Positions 23,447 to 33,105 of a DNA stretch of 64,000 nt are shown here, in pieces; the first letter of the stretch is position 1, and each line of letters opens with the position of its first letter. Under the pieces are notes generated by a model. It saw nothing but the letters and a program-made list of their open reading frames with translations, was not told the DNA's origin and searched no databases. The DNA is from Chitinophagaceae bacterium. GTDB taxonomy: Bacteria > Bacteroidota > Bacteroidia > Chitinophagales > Chitinophagaceae. The DNA lies in assembly GCA_023957755.1 (NCBI GenBank), contig JAMLGT010000004.1:124001-188000 (forward strand), read 5' to 3'. The position numbers were made by a program, and so were the translations under genes.

Positions 23447-24856
23447 TTATACCGCATTTCCAAAGAACAGATAGGCAAGAAGAATCGCAGTAATGATACC
23501 CACAAGATCGGCTAAAAGCATGGCGCCGATTGTATAACGTGTGTTCTTGACTGATACAGCTCCGTAATATACGGCAACCACATAAAAGGTCGTGTCTGAT
23601 GATCCCTGCAATACTGACGACAGGCTGCCCGCAAATGAATCACTGCCGAATGTGGTCATAGTATCGACCATCATGCCACGGGCCGCACTTCCGCTCAAGG
23701 GCTTGATGAGTGCAGTAGGGAGCCCATCCACAAATCGCGTATCGGTTCCTATCCACGCAAAGAAACTTCTCATACCATCTACTATAAATTCAAATGTACC
23801 ACTGGTACGTAGCAGGCTGATAGCTACCAGCATACCGACGAGGTATGGAATTATTTTTACAGCAATTTCAAAGCCTCCTTTGGCTCCATCGATAAATGCG
23901 CCGAAGACATCGATCTTTTTATAGAATCCTCCCAGTGTGATAATGAAGAAGATGAAAAGTATCAGGCCATTGCTCAGAATTCCCGAGAAAGTCTGGACCC
24001 CTGTGAATGAAAGGCTTTTCAGGTAGATTACCAGTCCGGCAATCACTGCCGAAATACCCAGTACCCACATAAGTATCACAGGCTGAAAAACATTTATCTT
24101 TTGTTTGAATGACACGACCATCATCGCTGCAATAGTAGCCATGAAGGTGGCAATCATACATGGAATAAAAATGTCAGTAGGGTTGCTGGCATGGAGCGAA
24201 GCACGGATAGCTATAATACTCACCGGAATCAGTGTGAGGCCCGAAGCGTGAAGACACAGAAACATTACCTGAGAGTTGCTCGCAGTGTCCTTATTGGGGT
24301 TAATCTCCTGCAGACTTTCCATTGCTTTGAGGCCGAATGGCGTGGCTGCATTGTCGAGCCCTAGAAGGTTGGCCGAGAAATTCATCACCATGTGACCCAT
24401 TGCAGGGTGGTTTTTGGGCAATTCGGGAAAGAGTTTGGAGAAGAATGGGCCAATAATTTTAGATAACAACCTTATGCCACCTGCCTTTTCTGCGATGCTC
24501 ATAAATCCCATGAAAAGTGCCATAATACCAATCAAATTGATAGAAATATCTACGGCTACTTTTGCAGTGCCCACTACGCCATCAGCCCTTTGTTTGTAAT
24601 ATTTAATATATGCACCGTCGGCTGTTCTGGCATACACCGTAGTGCCATCCACGTAGTCTTTCCCCTGGGCAAGCATACTCATAATAGCGGGGCTTAACTT
24701 CGTGGTGTCTGCTGCGCGTGTGTTTGTAGTATCGCCTGATTCGCCTACTACCATCCTGCTGAAAATATCGGAGTGGCCTTTGACGAATATTGCCTGAAAA
24801 GTGGCAGCTAAAATTGAGATAATAATAAAGACCGACCAGATTTTGCTTAATGCCAT
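23447..24856 (-). CDS. SpmA/SpmB-like nucleoside-recognition (Gate) membrane protein
   Basis: A 469-residue polytopic membrane protein joining two nucleoside-recognition (Gate) domains, like SpmA and SpmB of Bacillus fused in one chain. The first domain contains AVDISINLIGIMALFMGFMS, NFSANLLGLDNAATPFGLKA and QVMFLCLHASGLTLIPVSI. The second contains IDGAKGGFEIAVKIIPYLVG and GSAARGMMVDTMTTFGSDSF. Bacteria that do not sporulate, including Bacteroidota, carry such fusions; the role is not established, with transport or envelope maturation proposed. The gene is convergent with the DeoR gene, and neither clearly regulates the other. Confidence 0.88.
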   Translation of the reverse strand: MALSKIWSVFIIISILAATFQAIFVKGHSDIFSRMVVGESGDTTNTRAADTTKLSPAIMSMLAQGKDYVDGTTVYARTADGAYIKYYKQRADGVVGTAKVAVDISINLIGIMALFMGFMSIAEKAGGIRLLSKIIGPFFSKLFPELPKNHPAMGHMVMNFSANLLGLDNAATPFGLKAMESLQEINPNKDTASNSQVMFLCLHASGLTLIPVSIIAIRASLHASNPTDIFIPCMIATFMATIAAMMVVSFKQKINVFQPVILMWVLGISAVIAGLVIYLKSLSFTGVQTFSGILSNGLILFIFFIITLGGFYKKIDVFGAFIDGAKGGFEIAVKIIPYLVGMLVAISLLRTSGTFEFIVDGMRSFFAWIGTDTRFVDGLPTALIKPLSGSAARGMMVDTMTTFGSDSFAGSLSSVLQGSSDTTFYVVAVYYGAVSVKNTRYTIGAMLLADLVGIITAILLAYLFFGNAV

Positions 24857-24998
24857 ATTTTGGTAATGATGGAACTAAGATAGGGAAAAGTAACTTTTCT
24901 CATGGTGGAATTTGCTAACCGGCCTGAACCGCATACCTAATGCATTGGTCAACTTGTCGTAATTTGCAAAAAAATTTAAAAGAAGATATTAATCTTTT

Positions 24999-26987
24999 AT
25001 GGGTAAAAAGAAAGCGAAGGCGAATGAAGCTGTAAGTGTGAAGGGTGTATTAGAAATCACCCGGTCAGGAATGGGATTCGTAATGGTGCCGGGCAGGTCG
25101 TTGGATATCCTGATAAGGCCCAATAACATTAACGATGCATTTGATGGCGATACAGTAATCGTGAAGGTAAAGCAGGGAGGACAGGGTAAGCGGTCTGAAG
25201 GCGAAGTGGTGGGTGTAGTGCATCGTAAACAGGCGGAGTTTGTAGGAAAGATTCAGCTCAATACGCATTTTGCATTTTTTACTCCATCTTCTGAACGGCC
25301 CATCCCCGACTTCTTTATCCGAAGCGAGAATCTTAATGGAGCCAAAGAAGGCGACAAAGTTGTAGCACAACTGATCGGATGGCGTAAGGGCGACCGAAAA
25401 CCGGAAGGCAGGGTAGTGTCAGTGCTCGATGCCAGGAATGAGGTAGATATGGCCATGAAAGAGATTATTATTCAGAATGGCTTTCAGGTTAATTTTCCAC
25501 AGGAAGTGCTTGGCGAAAGTGAGAAATTGACAGAGGTGTTGGATAAAGAAGAATTAAAGAGAAGGCGCGATTTCCGTGAAGTGCTTACCGTGACGATTGA
25601 TCCGGTTGATGCCAAGGATTTTGATGATGCCATTTCGCTCAAAAAATTAGATGACGGAAATTTTGAGATTGGTGTGCACATCGCTGATGTAAGCCATTTT
25701 GTGCAGCCGGGAACCCCTCTTGATGAGGAGGCATATAAGCGGTCGTGCAGTGTGTACCTGCCCGACAGGGTAGTGCCTATGCTGCCCGAAAGAATTTCTA
25801 ATGAACTTTGCTCTCTGCGCCCAAATGAAGAAAAATTCTGCTTCTCGGCAGTATTTACGATTAGGCCTAATGGTAAGATTGTTGATACCTGGCTGGGACC
25901 TTCGGCGATTAAAAGCGACCGAAGATTTACCTACGAAGAAGTACAGTCAATTATAGAGGCAGGTGCAGGAGAGTTGTATGAAGAATTAGGGCAGATCAAT
26001 AAGTTGGCAAGAATATTTCGTGAAGAACGGTTTGCCGGAGGTGCCATTAATTTTTCCAGTATAGAAGTCAGGTTTCTGTTGGATGCAGAAGGAAGGCCTC
26101 GTGGTATTATTCTTAAAGAAAGTAAGGAAGCACATCAATTGATTGAGGAATTCATGCTACTCGCCAACAAGGCTGTGGCAAATTATATTCACCAGAAGAA
26201 AAAAAATAATCAGTCCATTCCCTTTCCATACCGAATCCATGATGTACCTGATCAGGAGAAGCTAAAGCCCTTTGCGGCCTTCGCAGGCAAGTTTGGTTAT
26301 AAGTTCAACATTGGAAATCCCAGGGCCATAGCCACTTCATTCAATCAGCTTTTGAAGGATGTGACGGGCAAACCGGAACAGCTGGTACTGGAACAGTTGG
26401 GAATTCGCACGATGGCAAAAGCGGAGTACAGTACAGAGAATATTGGCCACTATGGTTTAGGATTTGAAAATTATTGTCACTTCACCTCACCTATCAGGCG
26501 CTATCCTGATATTATGGTGCATAGAATTTTGAGGGAAGTGTTGGCTGGAGGATTTCCTGTTGATAAGAAGATGGAGGAAAAATGTGATCATACCAGTGAG
26601 CGTGAGCGGGCAGCAATGGAGGCCGAGCGGGCAGCTAATAAATATGAGCAGGTATTGTTTATGCAGGATAAAGTGGGTGAAGAGATGGATGGCATTATCA
26701 GCGGGGTGTCGTCATTCGGGTTTTGGGTAGAAACGCTGGAGGAGAAGTGTGAGGGTATGGTGAGTGTGAAAGATTTGTCAGACTACGATGATTTCAGGCA
26801 TGATGAAGCAGATTATAGCCTTGTAGGGCTGCACACCGGCCGAAAGTTCAGGATGGGCGACACAGTACATGTGAGGTTGCTCGCTGCGAATACTGAAAAA
26901 CGACAGTTAGATTTTGAATGGATTCCGGATAATGGTGATGAATCACAAAAGTCATTGGCCGGAAAGAAAAATAAAAAGAAAAAATAA
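24999..26987 (+). CDS. rnr: Ribonuclease R
   Basis: A 662-residue 3'-5' exoribonuclease acting on structured RNA. The N-terminal cold-shock-like OB domains come first (GVLEITRSGMGFVMVPG, VVAQLIGWRKGDRKPEGRV). The RNB catalytic domain carries the magnesium-binding DPVDAKDFDDAISL at about 203-216, and HYGLGFENYCHFTSPIRRYP later. A C-terminal S1 domain (EEMDGIISGVSSFGFWVE) is followed by a Lys-rich tail. It lacks the extra N-terminal helix-turn-helix of the E. coli enzyme, as is usual in this phylum. Its stop overlaps the next gene's start by 1 nt (TAATG), suggesting translational coupling. Confidence 0.95.
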   Translation: MGKKKAKANEAVSVKGVLEITRSGMGFVMVPGRSLDILIRPNNINDAFDGDTVIVKVKQGGQGKRSEGEVVGVVHRKQAEFVGKIQLNTHFAFFTPSSERPIPDFFIRSENLNGAKEGDKVVAQLIGWRKGDRKPEGRVVSVLDARNEVDMAMKEIIIQNGFQVNFPQEVLGESEKLTEVLDKEELKRRRDFREVLTVTIDPVDAKDFDDAISLKKLDDGNFEIGVHIADVSHFVQPGTPLDEEAYKRSCSVYLPDRVVPMLPERISNELCSLRPNEEKFCFSAVFTIRPNGKIVDTWLGPSAIKSDRRFTYEEVQSIIEAGAGELYEELGQINKLARIFREERFAGGAINFSSIEVRFLLDAEGRPRGIILKESKEAHQLIEEFMLLANKAVANYIHQKKKNNQSIPFPYRIHDVPDQEKLKPFAAFAGKFGYKFNIGNPRAIATSFNQLLKDVTGKPEQLVLEQLGIRTMAKAEYSTENIGHYGLGFENYCHFTSPIRRYPDIMVHRILREVLAGGFPVDKKMEEKCDHTSERERAAMEAERAANKYEQVLFMQDKVGEEMDGIISGVSSFGFWVETLEEKCEGMVSVKDLSDYDDFRHDEADYSLVGLHTGRKFRMGDTVHVRLLAANTEKRQLDFEWIPDNGDESQKSLAGKKNKKKK

Positions 26988-27964
26988 TGAGTAAACCGCT
27001 TGCTGAGTTTGAAGAACAGGCAGCAATCTTTGAGAATTGGTTCCGGAAAAACCACTTTCCTGATCGCCCCGAGAAATTGTATATGGCAGCGCAGCATTTG
27101 CTATCACTGAAAGGAAAAAGAGTGCGCCCCGTTTTGTGTCTGATGGCTAATGAATTGTTTACGCCTGTGTCGGAAGATGCATTTTATGCTGCTGCAGCGA
27201 TTGAAGTATTTCACAACTTCACTCTTGTGCATGATGATATTATGGATCGGGCACCGATCAGACGGGGAAGCGCTACAGTGCATGAGCTGTATGGTTCATC
27301 TACAGCTATTCTTGCCGGAGACGTGATGCTGGTGCAGGCTTATCAATATTTGACAAAGATTGATAAGGAGTTGTTACCCAAAGTGATGGCTAATTTTAAT
27401 GAGGCTGCACGTATGGTATGCGAAGGGCAGCAATACGACATGGACTTTGAATCGCAGGAAGAAGTGACGCTTGAGGAATATGAACACATGATAGAATTAA
27501 AGACTTCCGTCCTGCTGGCAACCAGCCTTCGCATTGGCAGTGTGATTGGCGGAGCAGGATTGCATAATCAGGAAATTCTTTATTCTTTCGGAAAGAATAT
27601 TGGACTGGCTTTCCAGATTCAGGATGATTATCTGGATGCTTTTGGCGACCAGTCGAAGTTTGGAAAAAAACACGGTGGAGACATCCTTGCAAACAAAAAA
27701 ACATTCCTGCACATCAGGGCACTGAGTGTGCTGAAAGGGGCTGATAAGGCTGCTTATCTGGAACTGATGAAGCAAGAAGGAGAGGACAAGATTGCACCGG
27801 TGTTGAAATTGTATAAGGAATGTGGAGTGGATCAATGGGCAAAGGATCTCAAACAAAAATATTTTGATGCCGCGATGGAAAACCTGGAGGAAGTAGCAGT
27901 GGTAAGTTCGCGGAAGCAGCCTTTAATCCATCTTGCGGAATTTCTTCTGGAGAGACAGAAATAA
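26987..27964 (+). CDS. Polyprenyl diphosphate synthase
   Basis: A 325-residue trans-isoprenyl diphosphate synthase. The first Asp-rich motif is HDDIMDRAPIRRG (Asp83, Asp84, Asp87), and the second is QIQDDYLDAFGDQSKFGKK, about residues 207-225. KGKRVRPVL near residue 42 binds isopentenyl diphosphate. It makes a linear prenyl chain, for menaquinone or a C20 product; chain length cannot be fixed by eye. It starts 1 nt inside the rnr stop (TAATG), so the two are probably translated together. No other isoprenoid gene is nearby. Confidence 0.92.
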   Translation: MSKPLAEFEEQAAIFENWFRKNHFPDRPEKLYMAAQHLLSLKGKRVRPVLCLMANELFTPVSEDAFYAAAAIEVFHNFTLVHDDIMDRAPIRRGSATVHELYGSSTAILAGDVMLVQAYQYLTKIDKELLPKVMANFNEAARMVCEGQQYDMDFESQEEVTLEEYEHMIELKTSVLLATSLRIGSVIGGAGLHNQEILYSFGKNIGLAFQIQDDYLDAFGDQSKFGKKHGGDILANKKTFLHIRALSVLKGADKAAYLELMKQEGEDKIAPVLKLYKECGVDQWAKDLKQKYFDAAMENLEEVAVVSSRKQPLIHLAEFLLERQK

Positions 27965-28037
27965 GAGAATTTTTAGTTGGGAATAACCTTTTTTTTAATG
28001 ACACCTTTTTGTATAATGATACCAAAAATCTGATATT

Positions 28038-29150
28038 TTGAAATTTATAACCGGAGCCATCCTGACGCTTGCCCTTGTCCTTTCTACTACTTTCACCATT
28101 GCACAAAAAAGTGAGACAGCCGTTATTGCGTATTTTGCCGGAAGTCCGGAAACACTCGATAAATATGATCTGAATAAGGTTACGCATATTATTTTCAGCT
28201 TTGGCCATCTCAGGGGTAATGTGCTGCATATATCAAATGCAAGGGATACACTGACTATCCAAAAGATGGTAGCCTGGAAAACAAAAAATCCTGAATTAAA
28301 AGTATTGTTGAGTTTGGGGGGCTGGGGTGGATGTGCCCCCTGTGCAGATGTATTTGCAACTGAAAAGGGAAGAAGCGATTTTGCCAAATCGGTACGAGAA
28401 CTACTTGACTATTTTCATGCAGATGGAATCGATCTGGACTGGGAATATCCGACTATTGAAGGATTTCCGGGACATAAATATGGCCCTGAGGATAAGGCTA
28501 ACTTTACTGCGCTTGTGCAGGAGTTAAGACAGACTTTAGCTAAAAATGCCATTATCACATTTGCGGCAGGAGGCTTCCAGAAATTTCTGGATGAGTCAGT
28601 CGATTGGAAAGCAGTAATGGCCATTGTGGATTTTGTCAACATCATGAGTTACGACCTGGTAAATGGTTATTCGAAAGTAACAGGTCATCACACTCCTTTA
28701 TATTCTGCTACTCCGGAAATGGAAAGCACTGACAGAGCAGTCAACTATCTGGAACAACTTGGAATTCCTGCAAATAAGTTGGTGATTGGTGCCGCTTTCT
28801 ATGCAAGGGTATGGAAAGATGTGCCGGATATAAATAATGGATTGTACCAGAAAGGAGAATTTTTCAGAGGATATCAGTTTGATCAGGTAGATTCTCTGGT
28901 TTCCGGCCGCCGTACCGGCTTTACCAAATACTGGGATGACAAAGCAGAGGCTCCTTATGCCTACAATCCCTCGAAAAAATTGTTTATGACCTTCGACGAT
29001 AAAAAGTCGGTAAGACTCAAAACAGAATATGCAATCAGGAGAGGGCTGAAGGGTATCATGTTCTGGCAATTGGCAGACGACAATCCACACAATGGGCTTT
29101 TGTCTGAGATTTATCGCACCAAAGACATGAATTCACTGAAGAAGAAATGA
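28038..29150 (+). CDS. Secreted glycoside hydrolase family 18 enzyme
   Basis: A 370-residue protein with a signal peptide (MKFITGAILTLALVLSTTF, ending IAQ). The start is TTG at 28038: an in-frame TGA at 28017 leaves no ATG or GTG, and the signal peptide begins right there. The GH18 barrel motifs are SLGGWGG (near 92) and DGIDLDWEYP, with catalytic acid Glu136 and Asp134/Asp132. VNIMSYDL, IGAAFYARVW and GIMFWQLADD complete the barrel. It likely cleaves chitin-type GlcNAc polymers outside the cytoplasm. A TATTTTG sequence, close to the -7 consensus, overlaps the start codon. The gene follows the prenyl synthase by 73 bp and may share its transcript. Confidence 0.93.
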   Translation: MKFITGAILTLALVLSTTFTIAQKSETAVIAYFAGSPETLDKYDLNKVTHIIFSFGHLRGNVLHISNARDTLTIQKMVAWKTKNPELKVLLSLGGWGGCAPCADVFATEKGRSDFAKSVRELLDYFHADGIDLDWEYPTIEGFPGHKYGPEDKANFTALVQELRQTLAKNAIITFAAGGFQKFLDESVDWKAVMAIVDFVNIMSYDLVNGYSKVTGHHTPLYSATPEMESTDRAVNYLEQLGIPANKLVIGAAFYARVWKDVPDINNGLYQKGEFFRGYQFDQVDSLVSGRRTGFTKYWDDKAEAPYAYNPSKKLFMTFDDKKSVRLKTEYAIRRGLKGIMFWQLADDNPHNGLLSEIYRTKDMNSLKKK

Positions 29151-29160
29151 TAAACTTTTC

Positions 29161-29571
29161 TTAACTTTTTTTCCAGATATATTTCAGATCCAGCTTAATA
29201 TCAGGATGGATACTCTTAGCAACTGGACAATTGTTTCCTACCTGTTCCAGTATTTCCTGAGTTTTTTCATCTTCCTGCGCCGGCAGATGAAGTATGACGT
29301 CTATAGCAGATACTCTTCTTGGGTTTGCAGCCATGTGCTTTGTAACTTCTGCTGTGGCGCCGTCTATTGTCACGCCTTCCATACTATTTACTTTGATACC
29401 CATAGTGGTAAGCATACAGGTTGCCAGTGCCATGCATAGGGAATCTGTAGGAGAAAAACGTTCACCTTTTCCGTGGTTGTCGGTAGGCGCATCGGTTTCG
29501 ATAAGGCTACCGCTTTGTACGTGTTTGGCCACACACCGCAAATTACCGGTGTATTCAATCAGTGCTGTCAT
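29161..29571 (-). CDS. OsmC family protein
   Basis: A 136-residue cytoplasmic protein of the OsmC/Ohr superfamily, thiol-dependent peroxidases or related redox proteins. The two expected cysteines are Cys52 in LCMALATCMLT and Cys115 in VGNNCPVAKSI; GKGERFSPTDSL is the conserved loop before the first helix. It lies tail to tail with the GH18 gene (10 bp) and head to head with the next gene, so it is monocistronic. It could detoxify organic hydroperoxides, but many family members have unknown substrates. Confidence 0.9.
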   Translation of the reverse strand: MTALIEYTGNLRCVAKHVQSGSLIETDAPTDNHGKGERFSPTDSLCMALATCMLTTMGIKVNSMEGVTIDGATAEVTKHMAANPRRVSAIDVILHLPAQEDEKTQEILEQVGNNCPVAKSIHPDIKLDLKYIWKKS

Positions 29572-29617
29572 TATTTAATTTTTGTAAATTTACGCCACGA
29601 ATTTTTAAAACTTTCAA

Positions 29618-30394
29618 ATGCGTAAAATCTTTTCTATCATAATAGCACTCTCACTTCCGTTTTTGTCTTTTGCACAAAAGAGCAGAGCCGAAAAACAGGA
29701 GTTGAAGCGCGAAAGAATCAATGCAATCATTCGCCAGGAGGAAGAAGGTGTCATCACTTTCACGAAGAGTGTAGCGTTCGGTGGCCACCTTGCCACGGAT
29801 GGTTATGGAATTTTTATAGAGTGGGGGAGTGCTAAATCAGTAAATAAAGCGTTACTGTTTCAGGTATCCTTGTCGGAGCGCAAAGACAAGAGAGAAGAAA
29901 AGCTGAATGGTGCGTATCCATACTCCACACCATTGATTTATGGTAAGATTAATTACGTTTATCCATTAAAGATAGGCGTTCAGCAACAGTTTTTGTTGGG
30001 GAACAAGTCTAATAAAAATGGTGTCTCGGTTACAGCTAATGCAGGTGGAGGGTTGTCTGCCGCATTGCTTCGCCCATATTTGGTGCAGGTAGAGCGCAAT
30101 TTTGATATCGAATACATAAAATATTCAGAGGCAGATAGATTTGATTTTCTATACCGTCCTGTCGGAGGCCCTTCGTTCAGTACCGGGTGGGGAGACATGA
30201 AGATTACACCGGGCGCCTATGCCAAGGCGGCAGTCAGATTTGACTACGGTCGATTCAATGAAATGATTTCAGCTTTGGAAACCGGAGTAAATGTGGAGTA
30301 TTACACTAAAGCAATTCCACAAATGGTGGACGCAAAGCAAAAGAGCTTTTTCTTTAATGCTTATGTAGCACTTATCTTCGGGAAAAGAAAATAA
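29618..30394 (+). CDS. Exported outer-membrane-like protein of unknown function
   Basis: A 258-residue protein with a signal peptide (KIFSIIIALSLPFLSFAQ). The mature part begins with a charged helix (KSRAEKQELKRERINAIIRQ), then alternating strands with aromatic ends (YGIFIEWGSAKSVNKALLFQ, GVSVTANAGGGLSAALLRP). It closes with FFFNAYVALIFGKRK, like the last strand of a small outer-membrane barrel. No named family is recognised by me, though the type is common in Bacteroidota. Its TAA overlaps the next gene's ATG (TAATG), so it is translationally coupled to a phosphodiester glycosidase-like protein; the two may act together at the surface. Confidence 0.72.
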   Translation: MRKIFSIIIALSLPFLSFAQKSRAEKQELKRERINAIIRQEEEGVITFTKSVAFGGHLATDGYGIFIEWGSAKSVNKALLFQVSLSERKDKREEKLNGAYPYSTPLIYGKINYVYPLKIGVQQQFLLGNKSNKNGVSVTANAGGGLSAALLRPYLVQVERNFDIEYIKYSEADRFDFLYRPVGGPSFSTGWGDMKITPGAYAKAAVRFDYGRFNEMISALETGVNVEYYTKAIPQMVDAKQKSFFFNAYVALIFGKRK

Positions 30395-31347
30395 TGAAAT
30401 CACTCCTTCCCCTCATTCTGCTATTCCTGGTATCCGGACAGTTACAGGCTCAGACCACTTGGGTATCGATAGATGAACAGTACGGGAACCTGCCGCCCTC
30501 TTTCCATGTGTACAAATCAACCGACAGGATTGAAGGTAAACCTAATGTAATGTATTATGCTATTGCAGACATGGGTGATAAGGAATTGCAGTTTACTGTG
30601 GATACATCCAGGGGCAGGAGGCTCACTCCCGATCAATATTTCAGGAAAGACAATAATCCCTTACTGATTGTGAATGCATGCTTTTTCTCATTCGCTACTA
30701 ATGAAAATCTGAATCTGGTCGTGAAAGACGGGAAGGTGGTAAGCCGTGATCCGGGAAGGTTGGTTGCTAAAGGTGCCGACAGTGGAAAGTATATTTTTCC
30801 TTTTGTTGGTACGTTCGGAATCACCCGATCAGGCAGACCGGATATTGCCTGGGTGCACACTGCCTCCGGTTCTCAGAAGGTGTTTGCAAGCCAGAAGCCT
30901 GTCAACTATATCCTTACTTCGGATAGCAGCCTGAAGAAGCGTTATCTGTTAAAAGCCGATGGCCGAAAGTTCTCCAGATGGAAAGTGCAGACTGCAGTAG
31001 GAGGAGGTCCGGTGTTGCTGCAGAATGGAGAGGTAAAGATTACGAATAATCAGGAACGTAAGTTTGCGGGAAAAGCGATTGATGATCGCCATCCGCGTAC
31101 CGCAATCGGATATACTAAGGATAACAAGATAATTGTATTTGTCTGCGAAGGACGAACAGAAACTGCGGCTGGGCTTACCCTGACAGATGTAGCCAATTTT
31201 ATGAAAGAGCTGGGGTGTGTGGAAGCTCTCAATCTGGATGGGGGTGGCAGTACTACTATGCTTGTAAATGGAAAGGAAGTGAATACCCCTTCTTCAAAAG
31301 GTGTGCAAAGGCCGGTTCCCTCTGTATTCATGATAAAAAGAAGGTAA
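30394..31347 (+). CDS. Exported NAGPA-type phosphodiester glycosidase
   Basis: A 317-residue protein with a signal peptide (residues 1-20, ending LQAQ). It belongs to the NAGPA domain family, named for the human enzyme that removes GlcNAc from phosphodiester linkages. Signatures are LLIVNACFFSFATNENLNLV, HPRTAIGYTKDN and the C-terminal EALNLDGGGSTTMLVNGKEV. Bacterial members are thought to cut sugar-phosphate diesters in cell-wall or capsular polymers; the substrate here is unknown. It overlaps the stop of the barrel-like gene by 1 nt and is last in the unit. Confidence 0.88.
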   Translation: MKSLLPLILLFLVSGQLQAQTTWVSIDEQYGNLPPSFHVYKSTDRIEGKPNVMYYAIADMGDKELQFTVDTSRGRRLTPDQYFRKDNNPLLIVNACFFSFATNENLNLVVKDGKVVSRDPGRLVAKGADSGKYIFPFVGTFGITRSGRPDIAWVHTASGSQKVFASQKPVNYILTSDSSLKKRYLLKADGRKFSRWKVQTAVGGGPVLLQNGEVKITNNQERKFAGKAIDDRHPRTAIGYTKDNKIIVFVCEGRTETAAGLTLTDVANFMKELGCVEALNLDGGGSTTMLVNGKEVNTPSSKGVQRPVPSVFMIKRR

Positions 31348-31473
31348 TTACTTTCGCTCATTTCCCTGCTGTGGATAGGTAAGGGGGAGTCAGGCGATAC
31401 TGTCGTTGTGAATAAACGAGAAGCGTTTTATTGTATCGTCAGGTTTCCTCTTAATAAGTTTTTTTGTGGGCCA

Positions 31474-33105
31474 TTACTTACGTTCGTACACTACCTCACC
31501 GTTGATAATCGTTGTGAGTACTTTGGTTTGGAGCACCTCTTTTTCCGGTACTTTCATCAGGTCCTTATCTAGGATGACAATATCTGCATATTTACCTTTT
31601 TCCAGGCTTCCTTTTTCATCTTCCTGAAATCCGGCTTTTGCAGCCCAAATGGTCATACCACGGATTGCTTCTTCCCTTGAGAGTGCATTTTCCGGTTCAA
31701 AACCTCCTGCCGGAAAGCCTTCTGCATCCTGGCGGAATACGGCGGCATAAAAAGTCTTGAAGGGGGAAATGTCTTCCACCGGGAAATCAGTGCCCAATGC
31801 CAGCCAGCCATTTTGATGTAGAAGTAATTTATTGGCGTACGCATATTTTATTCTTTCCGGACCGAGCCTGTCTTTAGCCCAATACATATCGGAGGTGGCG
31901 TGTGTAGGTTGCACTGAAGGTATCACACTGTTGTCCGCAAAATAATGAACGTCATCTTTATTAATAACCTGCGAATGCTCTATTCTCCATCTCAGGTCGT
32001 TTTTCCCATTAAGATATTTAGCGTATGTAGTAAGGATTGTCCGGTTGCCTGAATCTCCGATGGCATGGGTACACATCTGCATACCATGTGCATAAATAAC
32101 CCTGGCAACCGAATCGAAATGGCTGCGAGGGCTGAGCAGGAATCCATACCATCCCGGTTGGTCCGAATAGGGTTGCAATAAGCAGGCGCCACGGCTGCCA
32201 AGCGCTCCGTCTGCATAAACTTTAAATCCGCGAATACTCATACGTTCTGTCTTCACCTTCCCTTTAGCAAATAACCATTCCATATTGGCAGGATTATCAC
32301 TCAGCAGTGTGTAAAATTTCATTTTTATCTTTTCCGCCTTCTGGAGTGAGTCGATCAGCAACGCGTCCTTGTACGAAATTCCACATTCATGTATCTGAGT
32401 GAGGCCCTGGGCAAAGCAATTAGCTTCAGCCTTGTCGAGCGATTGGGTCATTTCTTCAATTGTAGGCTCCGGAATGGCTCGTCCTACTAGCGATTCCGCG
32501 TTGTCTATAAGAATGCCTGTCAGCTTTCCATTTTTGGTCTCTACCACCCCTCCGTCTATCTTATCGGCTGCAGTAACCCCTGCCAGGTCAAAGGCTTTTT
32601 GGTTGGCGATGGCAGCATGGCCATCTATTCTGGTAAGATATACTGGACGATCAGGGAATGCTTCATTGAGCAGTTTGTTATCAGGGAATGACTTCACTTC
32701 CCAGTCGTTCTGATCCCATCCCCGGCCTGTAATCCAGGTTGCCTCTGAATTTTTTGCAAATTCCTTCACGCGCGCTACAGCCTCCTCCCAACTCCTGGTT
32801 CCTACCAGGTCAACAGATGCGAGGGAGAGCCCATAGTTCAGAAAATGCGCATGGGCATCTATAAAACCCGGATACACTGCATGGCCTTCTGCATTAATTG
32901 ATTTTTTTGCCTTATACTTTTTTTGAAGCACTTCTGTAGTGCCTACCTCTACTATCTTTCCTTTGTCAATGGCTACTGCTTCTGATACTGCGTAAGCGTC
33001 GTTTACGGTATAAACGGTTCCGTTGTAGATAAGCAGGTCGATCGCTGTCTTTGAGCTGCAGGAAGCAAATAGGATAGTAAGCGCAATCAGGAGATATGGT
33101 TTCAT
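31474..33105 (-). CDS. Amidohydrolase family lipoprotein (YtcJ-like)
   Basis: A 543-residue metal-dependent hydrolase with a lipoprotein signal (LTILFASC, Cys16). N-terminal beta domain: YNGTVYTVNDAYAVSEAVAI. The metal site begins with the HxH motif in GFIDAHAHFLNYG; later signatures are RIDGHAAIANQ, RIEHSQVI and GTDFPVED. This layout is the amidohydrolase_3/YtcJ type, whose members hydrolyse C-N bonds in various amides; substrates of most are unknown. Export as a lipoprotein suggests a role in breaking down external compounds. It is monocistronic between a + strand glycosidase and a long promoter region. Confidence 0.9.
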   Translation of the reverse strand: MKPYLLIALTILFASCSSKTAIDLLIYNGTVYTVNDAYAVSEAVAIDKGKIVEVGTTEVLQKKYKAKKSINAEGHAVYPGFIDAHAHFLNYGLSLASVDLVGTRSWEEAVARVKEFAKNSEATWITGRGWDQNDWEVKSFPDNKLLNEAFPDRPVYLTRIDGHAAIANQKAFDLAGVTAADKIDGGVVETKNGKLTGILIDNAESLVGRAIPEPTIEEMTQSLDKAEANCFAQGLTQIHECGISYKDALLIDSLQKAEKIKMKFYTLLSDNPANMEWLFAKGKVKTERMSIRGFKVYADGALGSRGACLLQPYSDQPGWYGFLLSPRSHFDSVARVIYAHGMQMCTHAIGDSGNRTILTTYAKYLNGKNDLRWRIEHSQVINKDDVHYFADNSVIPSVQPTHATSDMYWAKDRLGPERIKYAYANKLLLHQNGWLALGTDFPVEDISPFKTFYAAVFRQDAEGFPAGGFEPENALSREEAIRGMTIWAAKAGFQEDEKGSLEKGKYADIVILDKDLMKVPEKEVLQTKVLTTIINGEVVYERK

